Part shown: positions 1 to 7,914 of the stretch, piece after piece | How positions within the stretch are numbered: the stretch's first letter is position 1 | Layout: each line of letters opens with the position of its first letter | DNA from: Clostridiales bacterium | GTDB taxonomy: Bacteria > Bacillota > Clostridia > Christensenellales > Aristaeellaceae | Direction of reading: 5' to 3' | DNA: 23,094 nucleotides | Assembly (NCBI GenBank): GCA_004555535.1 | Contig: SFHU01000091.1 | Span: 1 to 23,094 of the forward strand | Notes under the pieces: model-generated | What the model was told of the DNA's origin: nothing | Database searches by the model: none | The model's input: the letters and a program-made list of their open reading frames with translations, nothing else | Program-made: the position numbers and the translations under genes

Positions 1-613
1 CGTTGGTGTTGGCCAGCACCCAGCCGTTCGCCGCGGCGATGTCAAAGAGGTTCTCCTGGGTTCCGTCGCCGTCGGGCGTGAGGTACGCGCCGCCCGCGAG
101 GTAGTCAAGCGTCGTGCCGGTCAGTCCCTGCACGGCGATGTCGTAGTACTGCTTGCGGGAGGGCACCTTGGCGTAGTAGGCCGCCGGGGTCGCATGGTCG
201 AGCGACACGCTCGTGATCACGCCGATCTTCTTGCCGGCCTCCTTCGTGTATTCGGTGACGAGCTTGAAGGGCATCGTCAGCGTCACGTCATAGTTGATCA
301 CGCCGGAGAGCGTCTTCTCGCCCGAGGCCATCGAGGTCGCGGTCGAGGCGGAGTCCGGGCAGAACGAGGAGGCGTCGTAGGTCGTCACCATGCCCAGGTA
401 GGGGAAGGTGGTGAAGCTCAGATCCGCCGGCACCGGGAATTCGGAATTCGGATTCTGGATGGAGCCGAGGTAGTACTGCGTGGCGGCCACCTGTGGGTTG
501 CCCATGCCGTCGCCGATGAACATGAACACATACTTGGGCGCGGCAGTCTCCGCCAGCGCCGCGGCGCTCACGAGCAGCGCGAGCGTCAAAACGATCAGGA
601 GCAGCTTTTTCAT
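1..613 (-). CDS. Secreted alkaline phosphatase, N-terminal part (cut by window edge)
   Basis: A phosphomonoesterase of the PhoA-type alkaline phosphatase superfamily, expected to release phosphate from organic esters outside the membrane. 204 codons are visible and the C-terminus lies beyond base 1. Residues 1-21 form a signal peptide (MKK, then a Leu/Val/Ala core ending ALA). Metal and active-site motifs are in order: IGDGMGN near residue 35, the nucleophile motif PDSAST with Asp87-Ser88, and a DHATPAA segment (Asp139, Thr142) matching the DATPAA of E. coli PhoA. The ATG at 613 is preceded by a purine-rich AGAGGG site. The gene sits 190 nt downstream of the CHAP gene and beyond its terminator, so it is probably a separate unit. 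Family assignment is strong; substrate preference cannot be read from the fragment. Confidence 0.93.
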   Translation of the reverse strand, partial: MKKLLLIVLTLALLVSAAALAETAAPKYVFMFIGDGMGNPQVAATQYYLGSIQNPNSEFPVPADLSFTTFPYLGMVTTYDASSFCPDSASTATSMASGEKTLSGVINYDVTLTMPFKLVTEYTKEAGKKIGVITSVSLDHATPAAYYAKVPSRKQYYDIAVQGLTGTTLDYLAGGAYLTPDGDGTQENLFDIAAANGWVLANTN

Positions 614-667
614 TTCTTTTCCCTCTCTTTGTCTTCTTTGTCCTCTATTTCCTGGGGTACGGCAAGA

Positions 668-673
668 AGTATA
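668..673 (-). promoter_or_regulatory. Possible -10 element for the alkaline phosphatase gene
   Basis: TATACT on the minus strand lies 55 nt upstream of the phosphatase ATG, just past the preceding terminator. No good -35 is visible at 16-18 nt spacing and I see no clear Pho box. This is a weak call, supported mainly by position. Confidence 0.3.
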
Positions 674-710
674 CAGGCGCTGCGTTTGGTCTTTGCGCAT
701 GAAACCGTTT

Positions 711-761
711 ATTTTGTGTAAAAAGAAACGCATCCTCTTCACCGTTTGAAAAGGATGCGTT
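711..761 (-). terminator. Intrinsic terminator ending the polysaccharide operon
   Basis: A perfect 10-bp inverted repeat (AACGCATCCT at 727-736, AGGATGCGTT at 752-761) is followed on the minus strand by TTTCTTTTT. It begins about 43 nt after the stop of the CHAP gene, so it closes the eight-gene operon and insulates the alkaline phosphatase gene. Confidence 0.88.
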
Positions 762-803
762 AATTGTGTCAGGTTTTCGTTATCCCTGCCCAAGGCAGCC
801 AGC

Positions 804-1568
804 TCACCACGTCTGGCAAAAGCCGGTGATGTACCAGCTGTCCTTCTGCAGGGTATACTGGCAGTTTTCCTGCGTGATCTCGCCCTCCGGCACGACGGAC
901 ATGTTGTAGTATTTCTGCTTCGGCGTCGCGTCGTAGCGGTAGTTCATGCGCTTGATGGTCGAGTTGATGTTGCCCTCGACGGTCGTCAGCTCGTAGAGGC
1001 CGTCGCCCAGCTCCGTAACGCTCTCCACGATGGCGACGTGGGTATAGGGCGTGGAGCCGCGCACGCCGTAGATCACGAGGTAGCCGGGCCGGGGAACCGC
1101 CTCGACCTGGTCGCATTGCAGCCAGCGCCCGTGCTCCTCAAAGGCGTAGTAGACGTTGCCCACGCGGCCCTCCATCGCGCTGATGCAGTCGCCGGGCGCG
1201 ACCTCGACGTCCTGCTTGTAGCGCACGAGCTGCAAGCCGCTGTGGTAGGCGCACCAGATCTGGAACACGGAGCACCAGCCGATCTCCCGCTTGTCGCGGT
1301 AGTACCACTGCGTGTATTCGTTCGCCTTGGGCAGCTTTTCAAACGGATGCCGTTCAAACTGTGCGCGTGCCGTCAGCACGAAGTTGCGCGCCGCCAGCGG
1401 CATCTCCTCGGGGAAGGTCAGGCCGTAGGTCTCCAGCTCGCCCTCGGCCTGCGTGGGGATCGCCTCCGGCGGAATTTCCATGTTGACAGGGGCCTTGGGC
1501 AGCTCCTCGCCCAGCGCAACCGTCATCGTCAGCGCCAGAAGAAGCGCGGCAAAGAGAATTTTCCTCAT
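804..1568 (-). CDS. Secreted CHAP-type (NlpC/P60-like) cysteine peptidase/amidase
   Basis: 254 residues. The N-terminus is a signal peptide (MRKILFAALLLALTMTVALG). The body resembles a CHAP fold: a catalytic-Cys segment WCSVFQIWC (Cys99, Cys106), a His segment YTHVAIV (His177), and a polar residue in TVEGN (Glu198/Asn200). The spacing and order Cys-His-polar fit CHAP amidases, which cut peptidoglycan cross-bridges or stem peptides outside the membrane. The ATG has a GGGAGG site 8 nt upstream. It is the last gene of the polysaccharide operon, 14 nt after the glycosidase-like gene, which suggests a role in wall remodelling where the polymer is attached or exported. Family is likely; the exact bond cleaved is unknown. 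Fold-level recognition from motifs only. Confidence 0.75.
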   Translation of the reverse strand: MRKILFAALLLALTMTVALGEELPKAPVNMEIPPEAIPTQAEGELETYGLTFPEEMPLAARNFVLTARAQFERHPFEKLPKANEYTQWYYRDKREIGWCSVFQIWCAYHSGLQLVRYKQDVEVAPGDCISAMEGRVGNVYYAFEEHGRWLQCDQVEAVPRPGYLVIYGVRGSTPYTHVAIVESVTELGDGLYELTTVEGNINSTIKRMNYRYDATPKQKYYNMSVVPEGEITQENCQYTLQKDSWYITGFCQTW

Positions 1569-1582
1569 TCAATATCCTCCCA

Positions 1583-3412
1583 TCAATCGCCAAGGAGCAG
1601 GGAAATCTCCCCATCCAGCGGCATGCGGCGCTCCTCGCCGCCCTCATGCACGAGCAGCGTGTAGCCCGGCTCGCTGACCGTCACCGTGTAGCGCGCCTGG
1701 CTGGGCGAGATGCGCTCGCTGCGCACGCTCACGCGCGCCGTGCCGATTTGCACGTTGTCAAGCGCCCAGCCGTCCCAGCCGATGGGCGTGTGCGGCGCAA
1801 AGGCGATCGTCTTCGCCGCCGCGTCCGGCCGCAGGCCGAAGAGATCCTCCGTCATCGGCCAGATGAAATCCGCCGCTGCGCGCGCACACAGCAGCGAGCC
1901 CGGCTCGGCGTCGCGGCCGCGCAGCGCGCCCGGCAGGCCGGGCAGGCCCGCGCCCGCCATCTGCGTCAGGCAGCCGAGCATCTGCTCGACGTGGCCCTGG
2001 CGCCCGTGCCAGCGGGCCGCCGTCTCCGGCGGCGCGCCCTCGGGCAGCGTCTCCTCCCGCTCCGGCGGCAGTAGCGCCAGCTCGCGCAGGCAGACCGCGT
2101 CGTCCGCGCCGGTCATGCGCAGGATGAAGGCCTGCCCCTCAAGCGCCCGGCGGATGCCCTGTGCCAGCTCCTCGCCCACGTCCGAAAAGCCGCGCGTCCC
2201 GCGGCGCAGATAGCTGATGCACAGCCCCGTCTCCGGCAGCATCTCCTGCGCGAAATCGCGGTCGCCGCTCCACAGAAGCGTCCTGTGCACGAGTGCGACG
2301 AACTGCGTGCTCTCCCGCAGGCTGCCCACGCGCGTGACCCGTCCGCCAGGCGTCACGCGCATCGCCAGGCGGCCCGGCGCGAGCTGCGCCTCCTCGCTCA
2401 CGCGCACCAGCGTTCTGAGCATCTCCTGCGCCCGCTGCGCGCCGCCCAGCGGCAGCAGCGCGGAAATCGCCCGCGCCCAGTCCTGCCCGAAGAGGGCCGG
2501 ATGCTCCGGAAGGTTCTCGCACAGCGCGCAGCCTCCGCGCGGCAGCGCGCGCGTGAGCCAGTCGCTGTAAATCCTCGTCCAGTTGAAGCAGCGCGTCAGC
2601 AGCGGATCGGGCAGCGTAGCCTCGCTTTGCTCCATCAGCGCGCCCAGCCGCGCCGTCTTCTCTTCAATCAGCGCGTCCGCCTGCCCGCGCAGCAGCGCCA
2701 GCGCGTCCTCCGCCTTGCTGCGGGAGGCAAAGCCGCCCGCGATAAAGAGCTTCATCGACGCCTGGCCGCGCGCGCCCACGCGCAGCCGGTAGAACAGGCG
2801 GCCGTTGATGCCCTTGCCCTGCGTGTTGCCAAAGCCGTAGATCGAGGCCGGCAGGTCGCTCTGCAGCACGCGGCTCCTGCTGTCCGCGCCCCAGACGGCG
2901 TGCCAGGGATTGCGGCTGTCGCGCGCGTAGAACGCCTGCGTCCGCTCGTCGTATTCGCCGACGTCGCGCCCCAGCTCGAGCCCGTCCTCGCCGCGCGCGG
3001 CGGCGACGGTCAGGATGTCCGTGCGCACGGTGAAGGAGATCTCGACCAGCCGCGGCACGTCGCGCAGGTTTTCCACCGTCAGCTCGACGATGCAGCCGGC
3101 CACCCCGTCGGGGATCGTCTGGCGGCGCACGATGTGCAGCCCCTCCTGCTGCATGCGGTAGTGGAACGCCGTGGAGACGGGATTCGCCTCGCAGGCATCC
3201 GCCGCGCGCAGCGGCACGTCGTCGATGGCCAGGAAGAAGCCGTCGCAGACCTTTTTCTCTCCGGCCCAGAGGCCGCCCATCTCGCCCGGCACGGCGTATC
3301 CCATGTCCGGGAACAGGCCGCTCTGCGCGCCGATGAGCACAGCGGCGCTGCCCGCCGTCACGGCGGGAGAATCCAGGCGGTCATAGCGGTAAACCCTGTA
3401 TTTGCTCAGCAT
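1583..3412 (-). CDS. Six-hairpin glycosidase-like protein in polysaccharide operon
   Basis: 609 residues, no signal peptide, so probably cytoplasmic. The architecture fits a glycoside hydrolase of the (alpha/alpha)6 barrel class: an N-terminal beta-sandwich-like region (about 1-250), then a helical barrel starting near residue 260 (CFNWTRIYSDWL, then LFGQDWARAISALLPLGG around 308-324), and a short C-terminal beta segment (FAPHTPIGWDGW onward). The LFGQDW segment and the loop around it recall glycogen-debranching and amylo-glucosidase-type barrels. I cannot assign the GH family or the catalytic acids. It starts with ATG preceded by GGAGG at 7 nt. It lies 27 nt after the sugar transferase gene and 14 nt before the CHAP gene, so it could trim or recycle polymer or lipid-linked glycan intermediates. 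That role is inferred from context only. Confidence 0.72.
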   Translation of the reverse strand: MLSKYRVYRYDRLDSPAVTAGSAAVLIGAQSGLFPDMGYAVPGEMGGLWAGEKKVCDGFFLAIDDVPLRAADACEANPVSTAFHYRMQQEGLHIVRRQTIPDGVAGCIVELTVENLRDVPRLVEISFTVRTDILTVAAARGEDGLELGRDVGEYDERTQAFYARDSRNPWHAVWGADSRSRVLQSDLPASIYGFGNTQGKGINGRLFYRLRVGARGQASMKLFIAGGFASRSKAEDALALLRGQADALIEEKTARLGALMEQSEATLPDPLLTRCFNWTRIYSDWLTRALPRGGCALCENLPEHPALFGQDWARAISALLPLGGAQRAQEMLRTLVRVSEEAQLAPGRLAMRVTPGGRVTRVGSLRESTQFVALVHRTLLWSGDRDFAQEMLPETGLCISYLRRGTRGFSDVGEELAQGIRRALEGQAFILRMTGADDAVCLRELALLPPEREETLPEGAPPETAARWHGRQGHVEQMLGCLTQMAGAGLPGLPGALRGRDAEPGSLLCARAAADFIWPMTEDLFGLRPDAAAKTIAFAPHTPIGWDGWALDNVQIGTARVSVRSERISPSQARYTVTVSEPGYTLLVHEGGEERRMPLDGEISLLLGD

Positions 3413-3439
3413 GTCGTTTCCTCCGTCCTCGTTGTCTGT

Positions 3440-4093
3440 CTATCCCCGGATCACGGCGGCAATCGTCGCAAGGATCAGCCGGATGTCCTCCAGCGGCGAG
3501 ACGCGCCGCAGGTATTTCATGTTCAGCTCGAGCTTGGCGGGCATGATCTCCTCGACGTACATCCGCTCGGGATCCTCCGCGCCGGCAAGCAGGTCGTTTT
3601 CGTTGCGGTAGGCGATGGAGGCGTAGTCCGTGATGCCCGGGCGCACGAGCAGCACCTGCCGCTGGTACGGCGTGTACATCGCGACGTAGCGCGGCACCTC
3701 CGGCCTCGGCCCGACAAAGCTCATCTGCCCCAGGAAGACGTTGAGCAGCTGCGCCAGCTCGTCGAGCTTCGTCTTTCTCAGCAGCGCGCCCATGCGCGTG
3801 ATGCGGCTGTCGCGCCCGACGGTGATTTGCAGGCCCTTCTTGTCCGCGTCGACGACCATCGTGCGGAACTTGAAGATGCGGAATTCCTTTCCGCCGCGCC
3901 CGACGCGCACCTGCCTGTAAAACACGGGGCCGGGATCGTCGATCACGATCGCCAGCGCGATGAGCAGCAGCACCGGCCAGAGCACGCACAGCGCCGCGCC
4001 GGAGATCACGATATCCATCACGCGCTTGAGCGCGAGCCGCCCTCTGCGCCGCTTCAGAACGTCAGCAATGTCCATCCTTTGTTCTTCTGTCAT
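3440..4093 (-). CDS. Initiating phosphoglycosyl transferase (undecaprenyl-phosphate sugar-1-P transferase)
   Basis: A member of the bacterial sugar transferase family (monotopic phosphoglycosyl transferase, like WcaJ C-terminal domain or PglC). It moves a sugar-1-phosphate from a UDP-sugar to undecaprenyl phosphate and so starts repeat-unit synthesis on the cytoplasmic face. Visible marks are one N-terminal hydrophobic re-entrant helix (VMDIVISGAALCVLWPVLLL), the KFRTM segment, the catalytic Asp-Glu in KLDELAQLLNVFLGQMSFVG, and the PRPE motif. At 217 residues it is the short form without the extra transmembrane bundle. Two ATGs compete. The one at 4093 has GAGGG at 6 nt spacing, while for the ATG at 4099 the same site would touch the start codon, so 4093 is preferred. 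It follows the upstream GT2 gene by 9 nt. Confidence 0.93.
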   Translation of the reverse strand: MTEEQRMDIADVLKRRRGRLALKRVMDIVISGAALCVLWPVLLLIALAIVIDDPGPVFYRQVRVGRGGKEFRIFKFRTMVVDADKKGLQITVGRDSRITRMGALLRKTKLDELAQLLNVFLGQMSFVGPRPEVPRYVAMYTPYQRQVLLVRPGITDYASIAYRNENDLLAGAEDPERMYVEEIMPAKLELNMKYLRRVSPLEDIRLILATIAAVIRG

Positions 4094-4102
4094 GGTCATC
4101 CC

Positions 4103-5140
4103 TCACACGCGGTCAAACACATAGGAAAACAGCAGGCACATCGTCAGCGCCATCCTGTGCTTCATCAGGAAGAGCCGCGCAGCCAGCGCTTTGTTGAACT
4201 GAAACGGCCTGACGGGCGCGAACCACGCGCGCACGTCCTCCCGCTTCATGTACTGCCGGGCGCGGCGCACGCGCTCAAAGAAGCCGTAGGGCGTCCCCGG
4301 GTAGCAAAGGTTGCGCACGCTCGTCACGGCCATCTTCCGCCTTCGCACAGTCATGCGGCGCATACATTCAGGAAAATCGTCCAGCAGCGCCTCCAGCGCG
4401 TCGTTGGAGCGGTCGTAGGAATCCGGCACATAGGGGCTGTATCGCTTGGTGACGCTCCCTGCGTGGAAGCGGTAGTGGTAGAGCGCCTCGTCAAGCGCCG
4501 CCGCCGCGTCCGCCTCGAGCATGCATTCGACGATAAAGAGCAGATCCTCCGCGTAGCGGATGTCCTCGCGGAAGCGGTGCCCCTTTGCCAGCGAAGCGCG
4601 AAACAGGTTGCGCGGCGTGTAGCCGGAGAGCGGCAGCTCGTCGCTGTCCGTCTCCCGCGAGAGCATCGCGGGAATCAGCGTCTCCCGGATGGCGGCGCGG
4701 TCAAAGCGCGTCCCCGTCTCAAAGCCCAGCGGCACGTTCTCGCGCCTGGTCACGACGCCCTTTTCGTCCTCGCGGTCCTTGAAGACGCGGCAAAAGACGG
4801 CGTCCGCCTGCTTTTCCTGCGCCAGCGCGTAGAGCCGCTCAAACATCTGCGGCTCCACCCAGTCGTCCCCGTCGCAAAAGCCGATGTATTCGCCCCGCGC
4901 GGCCTCGATGCCCGCGTTGCGCGCCGCCGAGACGCCCCGGTTCTCCCCAAAGGCGATCACGCGGATGCGCGCGTCCTCCCGCTCCGCCTGCCGCAGAATC
5001 GTGAGCGACCCATCCGGGCTGGCGTCGCATACGAAGATCAGCTCGAGATCGCGAAGCGTCTGCGCGCGCAGCGACGCGATGCAGTCCGGCAAAAACGCCT
5101 CACAGCTGTAGACCGGCACGACCACAGAAACCCGGATCAT
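4103..5140 (-). CDS. GT2 family glycosyltransferase
   Basis: 345 residues with a GT-A fold at the N-terminus: the SVVVPVYSCEAFL nucleotide-binding strand, CDASPDGS, the GVSAARNAGI segment, and the metal-binding DGDDW (DXD-type). The C-terminal 130 residues are basic and helical (FERVRRARQYMKRED) and probably dock to the membrane. It should add one sugar to the growing lipid-linked repeat unit; donor and acceptor cannot be told. Its ATG overlaps the stop of the upstream ligase/polymerase-like gene by 4 nt (ATGA), showing translational coupling. An intact, ordinary member of the family. Confidence 0.93.
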   Translation of the reverse strand: MIRVSVVVPVYSCEAFLPDCIASLRAQTLRDLELIFVCDASPDGSLTILRQAEREDARIRVIAFGENRGVSAARNAGIEAARGEYIGFCDGDDWVEPQMFERLYALAQEKQADAVFCRVFKDREDEKGVVTRRENVPLGFETGTRFDRAAIRETLIPAMLSRETDSDELPLSGYTPRNLFRASLAKGHRFREDIRYAEDLLFIVECMLEADAAAALDEALYHYRFHAGSVTKRYSPYVPDSYDRSNDALEALLDDFPECMRRMTVRRRKMAVTSVRNLCYPGTPYGFFERVRRARQYMKREDVRAWFAPVRPFQFNKALAARLFLMKHRMALTMCLLFSYVFDRV

Positions 5141-6480
5141 TCCTCGATCCCCTCCGCCGCGCTGCGCGTCAGGTCATCGCGCCACAGCGGCGCCTGCACC
5201 AGCAGATAGACGCAGCCGATCACCGAGAACGGCGCATAGACCGACTCAAACAGGCCCACGAGGATGAACACCGCGCAGAACGCCAGCGGCGTCGCCGCGT
5301 AGGGGCTGCTCTTCCTGTGGATGCGGTAATACTGCACGGCGCGGATGAGCGCGAGCAGCGTGTAGGCGCAAAGCAGCGCGCCCGCGATGAAGCCGTTGTT
5401 GTAGGTCACACCGAGGAAGGCGTTGTGCGCATTGAAATGGCGGTCGCCCGCGCCGTCCTGCGCGACCCATTCCTGCACGACGCTCGACTCATGGCCGTTC
5501 CAGGTCAGGTTGTCAAGAATCGTCATCCAGATGCCCCAGCGGTCGCTGGTCAGGTCGTCCATGGAGATCGTCCGCTCCTCCGGCCGGGGCACGGTGATCG
5601 GGTTGCCGTAGGTCTCGTGGTTGTAGACGGCCAGGTTGTAATCCTCGACAGCCGCCTCATACATCTTGTCCTTCGTGATCCTCACGCCAGCCGCGCCCAG
5701 CAGCACGATCAGCGCGGCGACCAGCGCCAGCAGCCGCGCGGGGTGCTTCGCCGTGCCCGCGATGATCGCCACCGCGAGAATCACGACGACGCCCGCCAGC
5801 GCCAGCAGGCCCGAGCGCGAGAGCGTCAGCGCCAGCGTCACCGCGCCCAGCAGCGCGCAGAGCACATAGGCGACCGTCGCGCCGCGCTTTTTCCGCACAA
5901 AGCTCGCGTAGGCGAGCACGAGCGCGCTCGTCGTCATGACGATGCAGCACATCGACAGGCAGTTCGCGTCGTAAAAGACGCCCTTGTAGCCCGGATAGCC
6001 GAGCGTCACCGGCACGGCGATGTACGACCAGATGAGGAACGGCAGCACGGCAAAGACCGCGCCGCGCAGAATCGAGCGGAAGGTCGATTCATCGTCCCGC
6101 GAGGCGAACACCGAGAACATCACGGGATAGCAGATCAGCAGCGGCACGCTCTCGGGCAGCCAGTCCTGGTAAAACAGCCCGGAAAGGACCATCATCCCGT
6201 GCAGCGCGAACCACAGCCCCGCCATGCCGCGATGGAAGCGCACCCGCGCCTTGCTGCCCGTGCGCGCCGTCAGCGTCGCAAAGGCGAGCAAAATCATGCC
6301 GAAGAGCACGAAGATCATCCAGCGCATCGGGAATTTGCGCTGCGTGAAGAGCACGCAGTAGCCAATGAGCGCAAAGAGCGCCGCGGTCAGCAGCCGCGAA
6401 TCGAAGATCTCGTTGAAAATGCCCGTCACCCGGTCGTAAAGCCGAAGCAGCCCCGTGCCGTCAATGCCTTTTCTGCGCAT
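5137..6480 (-). CDS. O-antigen ligase/polymerase-like polytopic membrane protein (Wzy/WaaL family)
   Basis: 447 residues with about ten to twelve hydrophobic helices. The large polar loop near residues 265-355 contains the typical HNAFLGVTYNNGF segment (His followed by N-x-F), the hallmark region of O-antigen ligases and Wzy polymerases. It probably polymerises or transfers undecaprenyl-linked glycan at the outer membrane face. The frame stays open up to 6642, but the start at 6480 is chosen: GGAGG lies 8 nt upstream and MRRKGIDG leads directly into the first helix, whereas the extra N-terminal stretch is basic, low-complexity and lies over a structured spacer. Overlaps the following GT2 gene by 4 nt. 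Polymerase versus ligase cannot be separated from sequence alone. Confidence 0.88.
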   Translation of the reverse strand: MRRKGIDGTGLLRLYDRVTGIFNEIFDSRLLTAALFALIGYCVLFTQRKFPMRWMIFVLFGMILLAFATLTARTGSKARVRFHRGMAGLWFALHGMMVLSGLFYQDWLPESVPLLICYPVMFSVFASRDDESTFRSILRGAVFAVLPFLIWSYIAVPVTLGYPGYKGVFYDANCLSMCCIVMTTSALVLAYASFVRKKRGATVAYVLCALLGAVTLALTLSRSGLLALAGVVVILAVAIIAGTAKHPARLLALVAALIVLLGAAGVRITKDKMYEAAVEDYNLAVYNHETYGNPITVPRPEERTISMDDLTSDRWGIWMTILDNLTWNGHESSVVQEWVAQDGAGDRHFNAHNAFLGVTYNNGFIAGALLCAYTLLALIRAVQYYRIHRKSSPYAATPLAFCAVFILVGLFESVYAPFSVIGCVYLLVQAPLWRDDLTRSAAEGIEE

Positions 6481-6694
6481 GTGTTTGCCTCCAAATATCT
6501 TGTATCGCCGCGAAGCGGAGAAGGGAGTCTGAGGGGACCGAAGTCTGCCGCCGCCTGTGGCGGAAATAGGCGGGCGGAGCGTTGGGAATCGAAGGAAGCG
6601 CCTATGGCGCGACCATGCGAGTTCCCCGGATCGGCAGCCCAACGTTCCCCATATTGGTCAATGATCTCCGTTTCAGAGCAGGCTGCGCAGCAGC
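6481..6694 (-). repeat. Structured 214-nt spacer, candidate dispersed intergenic repeat
   Basis: This is the only long gap in an otherwise packed operon. It contains near-perfect inverted arms (GGAGCGTTGGG at 6576-6586 and CCCAACGTTCC at 6638-6648, 10 of 11 pairing). Three short hairpins lie nearby (6508-6518, 6551-6563, 6598-6610), and a 15-nt palindrome GGCTGC/GCAGCC at 6681-6695 overlaps the stop of the upstream gene. There is no U-tract, so these are not ordinary terminators, and I see no convincing promoter. It may be a small mobile intergenic repeat or a structured RNA leader for the gene at 6480. Copy number in the genome is unknown. Confidence 0.4.
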
Positions 6695-7888
6695 CTACGA
6701 TTGAGACGGTCTTACCCTGTCAAGCATCTCCCGGTAAACCTGCTCAGTTCTCTCCGCGTTCCTCTCCCATGTCAGTGCCCGGGCGTCCTGCCGTCCGCGC
6801 TCGCGCAGCGCGGCATAGGCCGCTCTGTCCTCAAAGACGGCGCGCATGACGCGGCGTGTCTCCTCGATATCCCCGGCGGGGACGAGAAAGCCGTTTTGTC
6901 CGTCCGTGATCGTGTCCTCGATGCCCTCGCCCCGGGCGCCCACGGCGATGCAGCCCGCCGCCATCGCCTCGATGTAGACGATGCCGTAGCCCTCGCCCCA
7001 GCTCGGGAGCACAAAGAGGTCGCTCTGCGCCATCCGCGAAAGTACCTCCCCGTGCGGCAAGCCGCCCGTCAGCGTCACGCGGTCCTCGAGCCCCAGCTCG
7101 CCGATTCTCGCGCGCAGCTGCGCTTCCATCTCGCCGATGCCGACGATGGTGAGCGTCGCGTCCGGGAATTCCGCCGCCAGGCCCGCGAAGGCCTCCAGCG
7201 TCCTGTCCATGCATTTGCGCGCCTTGAGCGTCCCCACGGAGATCACCGCGCGAGGCCGGTTTCGCGTCTCTTCCGGAATCAGCGAAAGGTCGACGCCGTT
7301 TGGCACGACCCGCGTCAGCTTTCCCTCGCCGCGGTAAGGCGCGACCCGCGAGAGCAGCAGGCCTGACACCGCCATCAGCGCGTCCGCCTCCCGCGCGATG
7401 CGCGCGTTGCGCCTCCAGGGCTCCTCCCCGGGCCTGAAGTAGGCGAAGATGTCTGTGCCGTGCACCGTCAGCGCCATCGGAATGCCCAGCGCCCGCGCGA
7501 CGAGCAGCCCCGCGTGCCCGTCCCGCGGCAGCATGTGCGCGTGGACGAGGTCAAAGGGCTTCTCTTTGTGCAGCCGTCTGGCGATGGGCAGCGCCGCGCG
7601 CGCCAGCAGCCGCCCGCCCAAAAGGCGCTCGCCCGCGTTGCCCAGCGTCAGGCAGCGCGGATAGTATACCGGTATGCCGTCGATCACGGCCTCCTCGGGC
7701 GTCGCGGCGGCGACAGCCGCCTGCGCCGGGCGAAGCCGCGCCATCATCGGCATGACCCCCACGCAGGCAATCACGACGACCTCGTGTCCCCGCGCGCGCA
7801 GCGCCTTCGCCTGCTCGTGCACATAGAAGCAGTAGGGAGAATTGTCCGCCTGCCGGTGGATCATCATCAGGATGCGAAGCCCCGCCAC
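6695..7888 (-). CDS. GT4 family glycosyltransferase
   Basis: 397 residues, GT-B fold. The N-terminal Rossmann half begins LRILMMIHRQADNSP and includes LVHAHMLPRDG and TVHGTDIF. The C-terminal half has VISVGTLKARKCMDRTLEAF, LTIVGIGEMEAQL, and the family's E-x7-E motif in EGYGIVYIEAMAAG. A retaining transferase adding one sugar from a nucleotide-sugar donor during repeat-unit assembly. The GTG at 7888 is chosen because GGGGG lies 7 nt upstream and translation then begins right at the first Rossmann strand. The ATG at 7942 would overlap the upstream gene by 28 nt and add a basic tail with no family counterpart. It follows its upstream neighbour by 26 nt. Confidence 0.92.
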   Translation of the reverse strand: MAGLRILMMIHRQADNSPYCFYVHEQAKALRARGHEVVVIACVGVMPMMARLRPAQAAVAAATPEEAVIDGIPVYYPRCLTLGNAGERLLGGRLLARAALPIARRLHKEKPFDLVHAHMLPRDGHAGLLVARALGIPMALTVHGTDIFAYFRPGEEPWRRNARIAREADALMAVSGLLLSRVAPYRGEGKLTRVVPNGVDLSLIPEETRNRPRAVISVGTLKARKCMDRTLEAFAGLAAEFPDATLTIVGIGEMEAQLRARIGELGLEDRVTLTGGLPHGEVLSRMAQSDLFVLPSWGEGYGIVYIEAMAAGCIAVGARGEGIEDTITDGQNGFLVPAGDIEETRRVMRAVFEDRAAYAALRERGRQDARALTWERNAERTEQVYREMLDRVRPSQS

Positions 7889-7914
7889 GGGAAAGCCCCC
7901 TTTCTGTCGCTTTC

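Noticed and set aside
2285..5209. 974-codon plus-strand open frame, and many other long plus-strand frames
   Set aside because: It is antisense to the glycosidase-like, sugar transferase and GT2 genes, rich in Arg/His/Ala with no domain pattern, and has no ribosome binding site. Such shadows are expected at this GC content.
6481..6642. N-terminal extension of the ligase/polymerase-like protein to an ATG at 6642
   Set aside because: The extension is basic and low in complexity, runs through a hairpin-rich spacer, and lacks a ribosome site, while 6480 has GGAGG at 8 nt.
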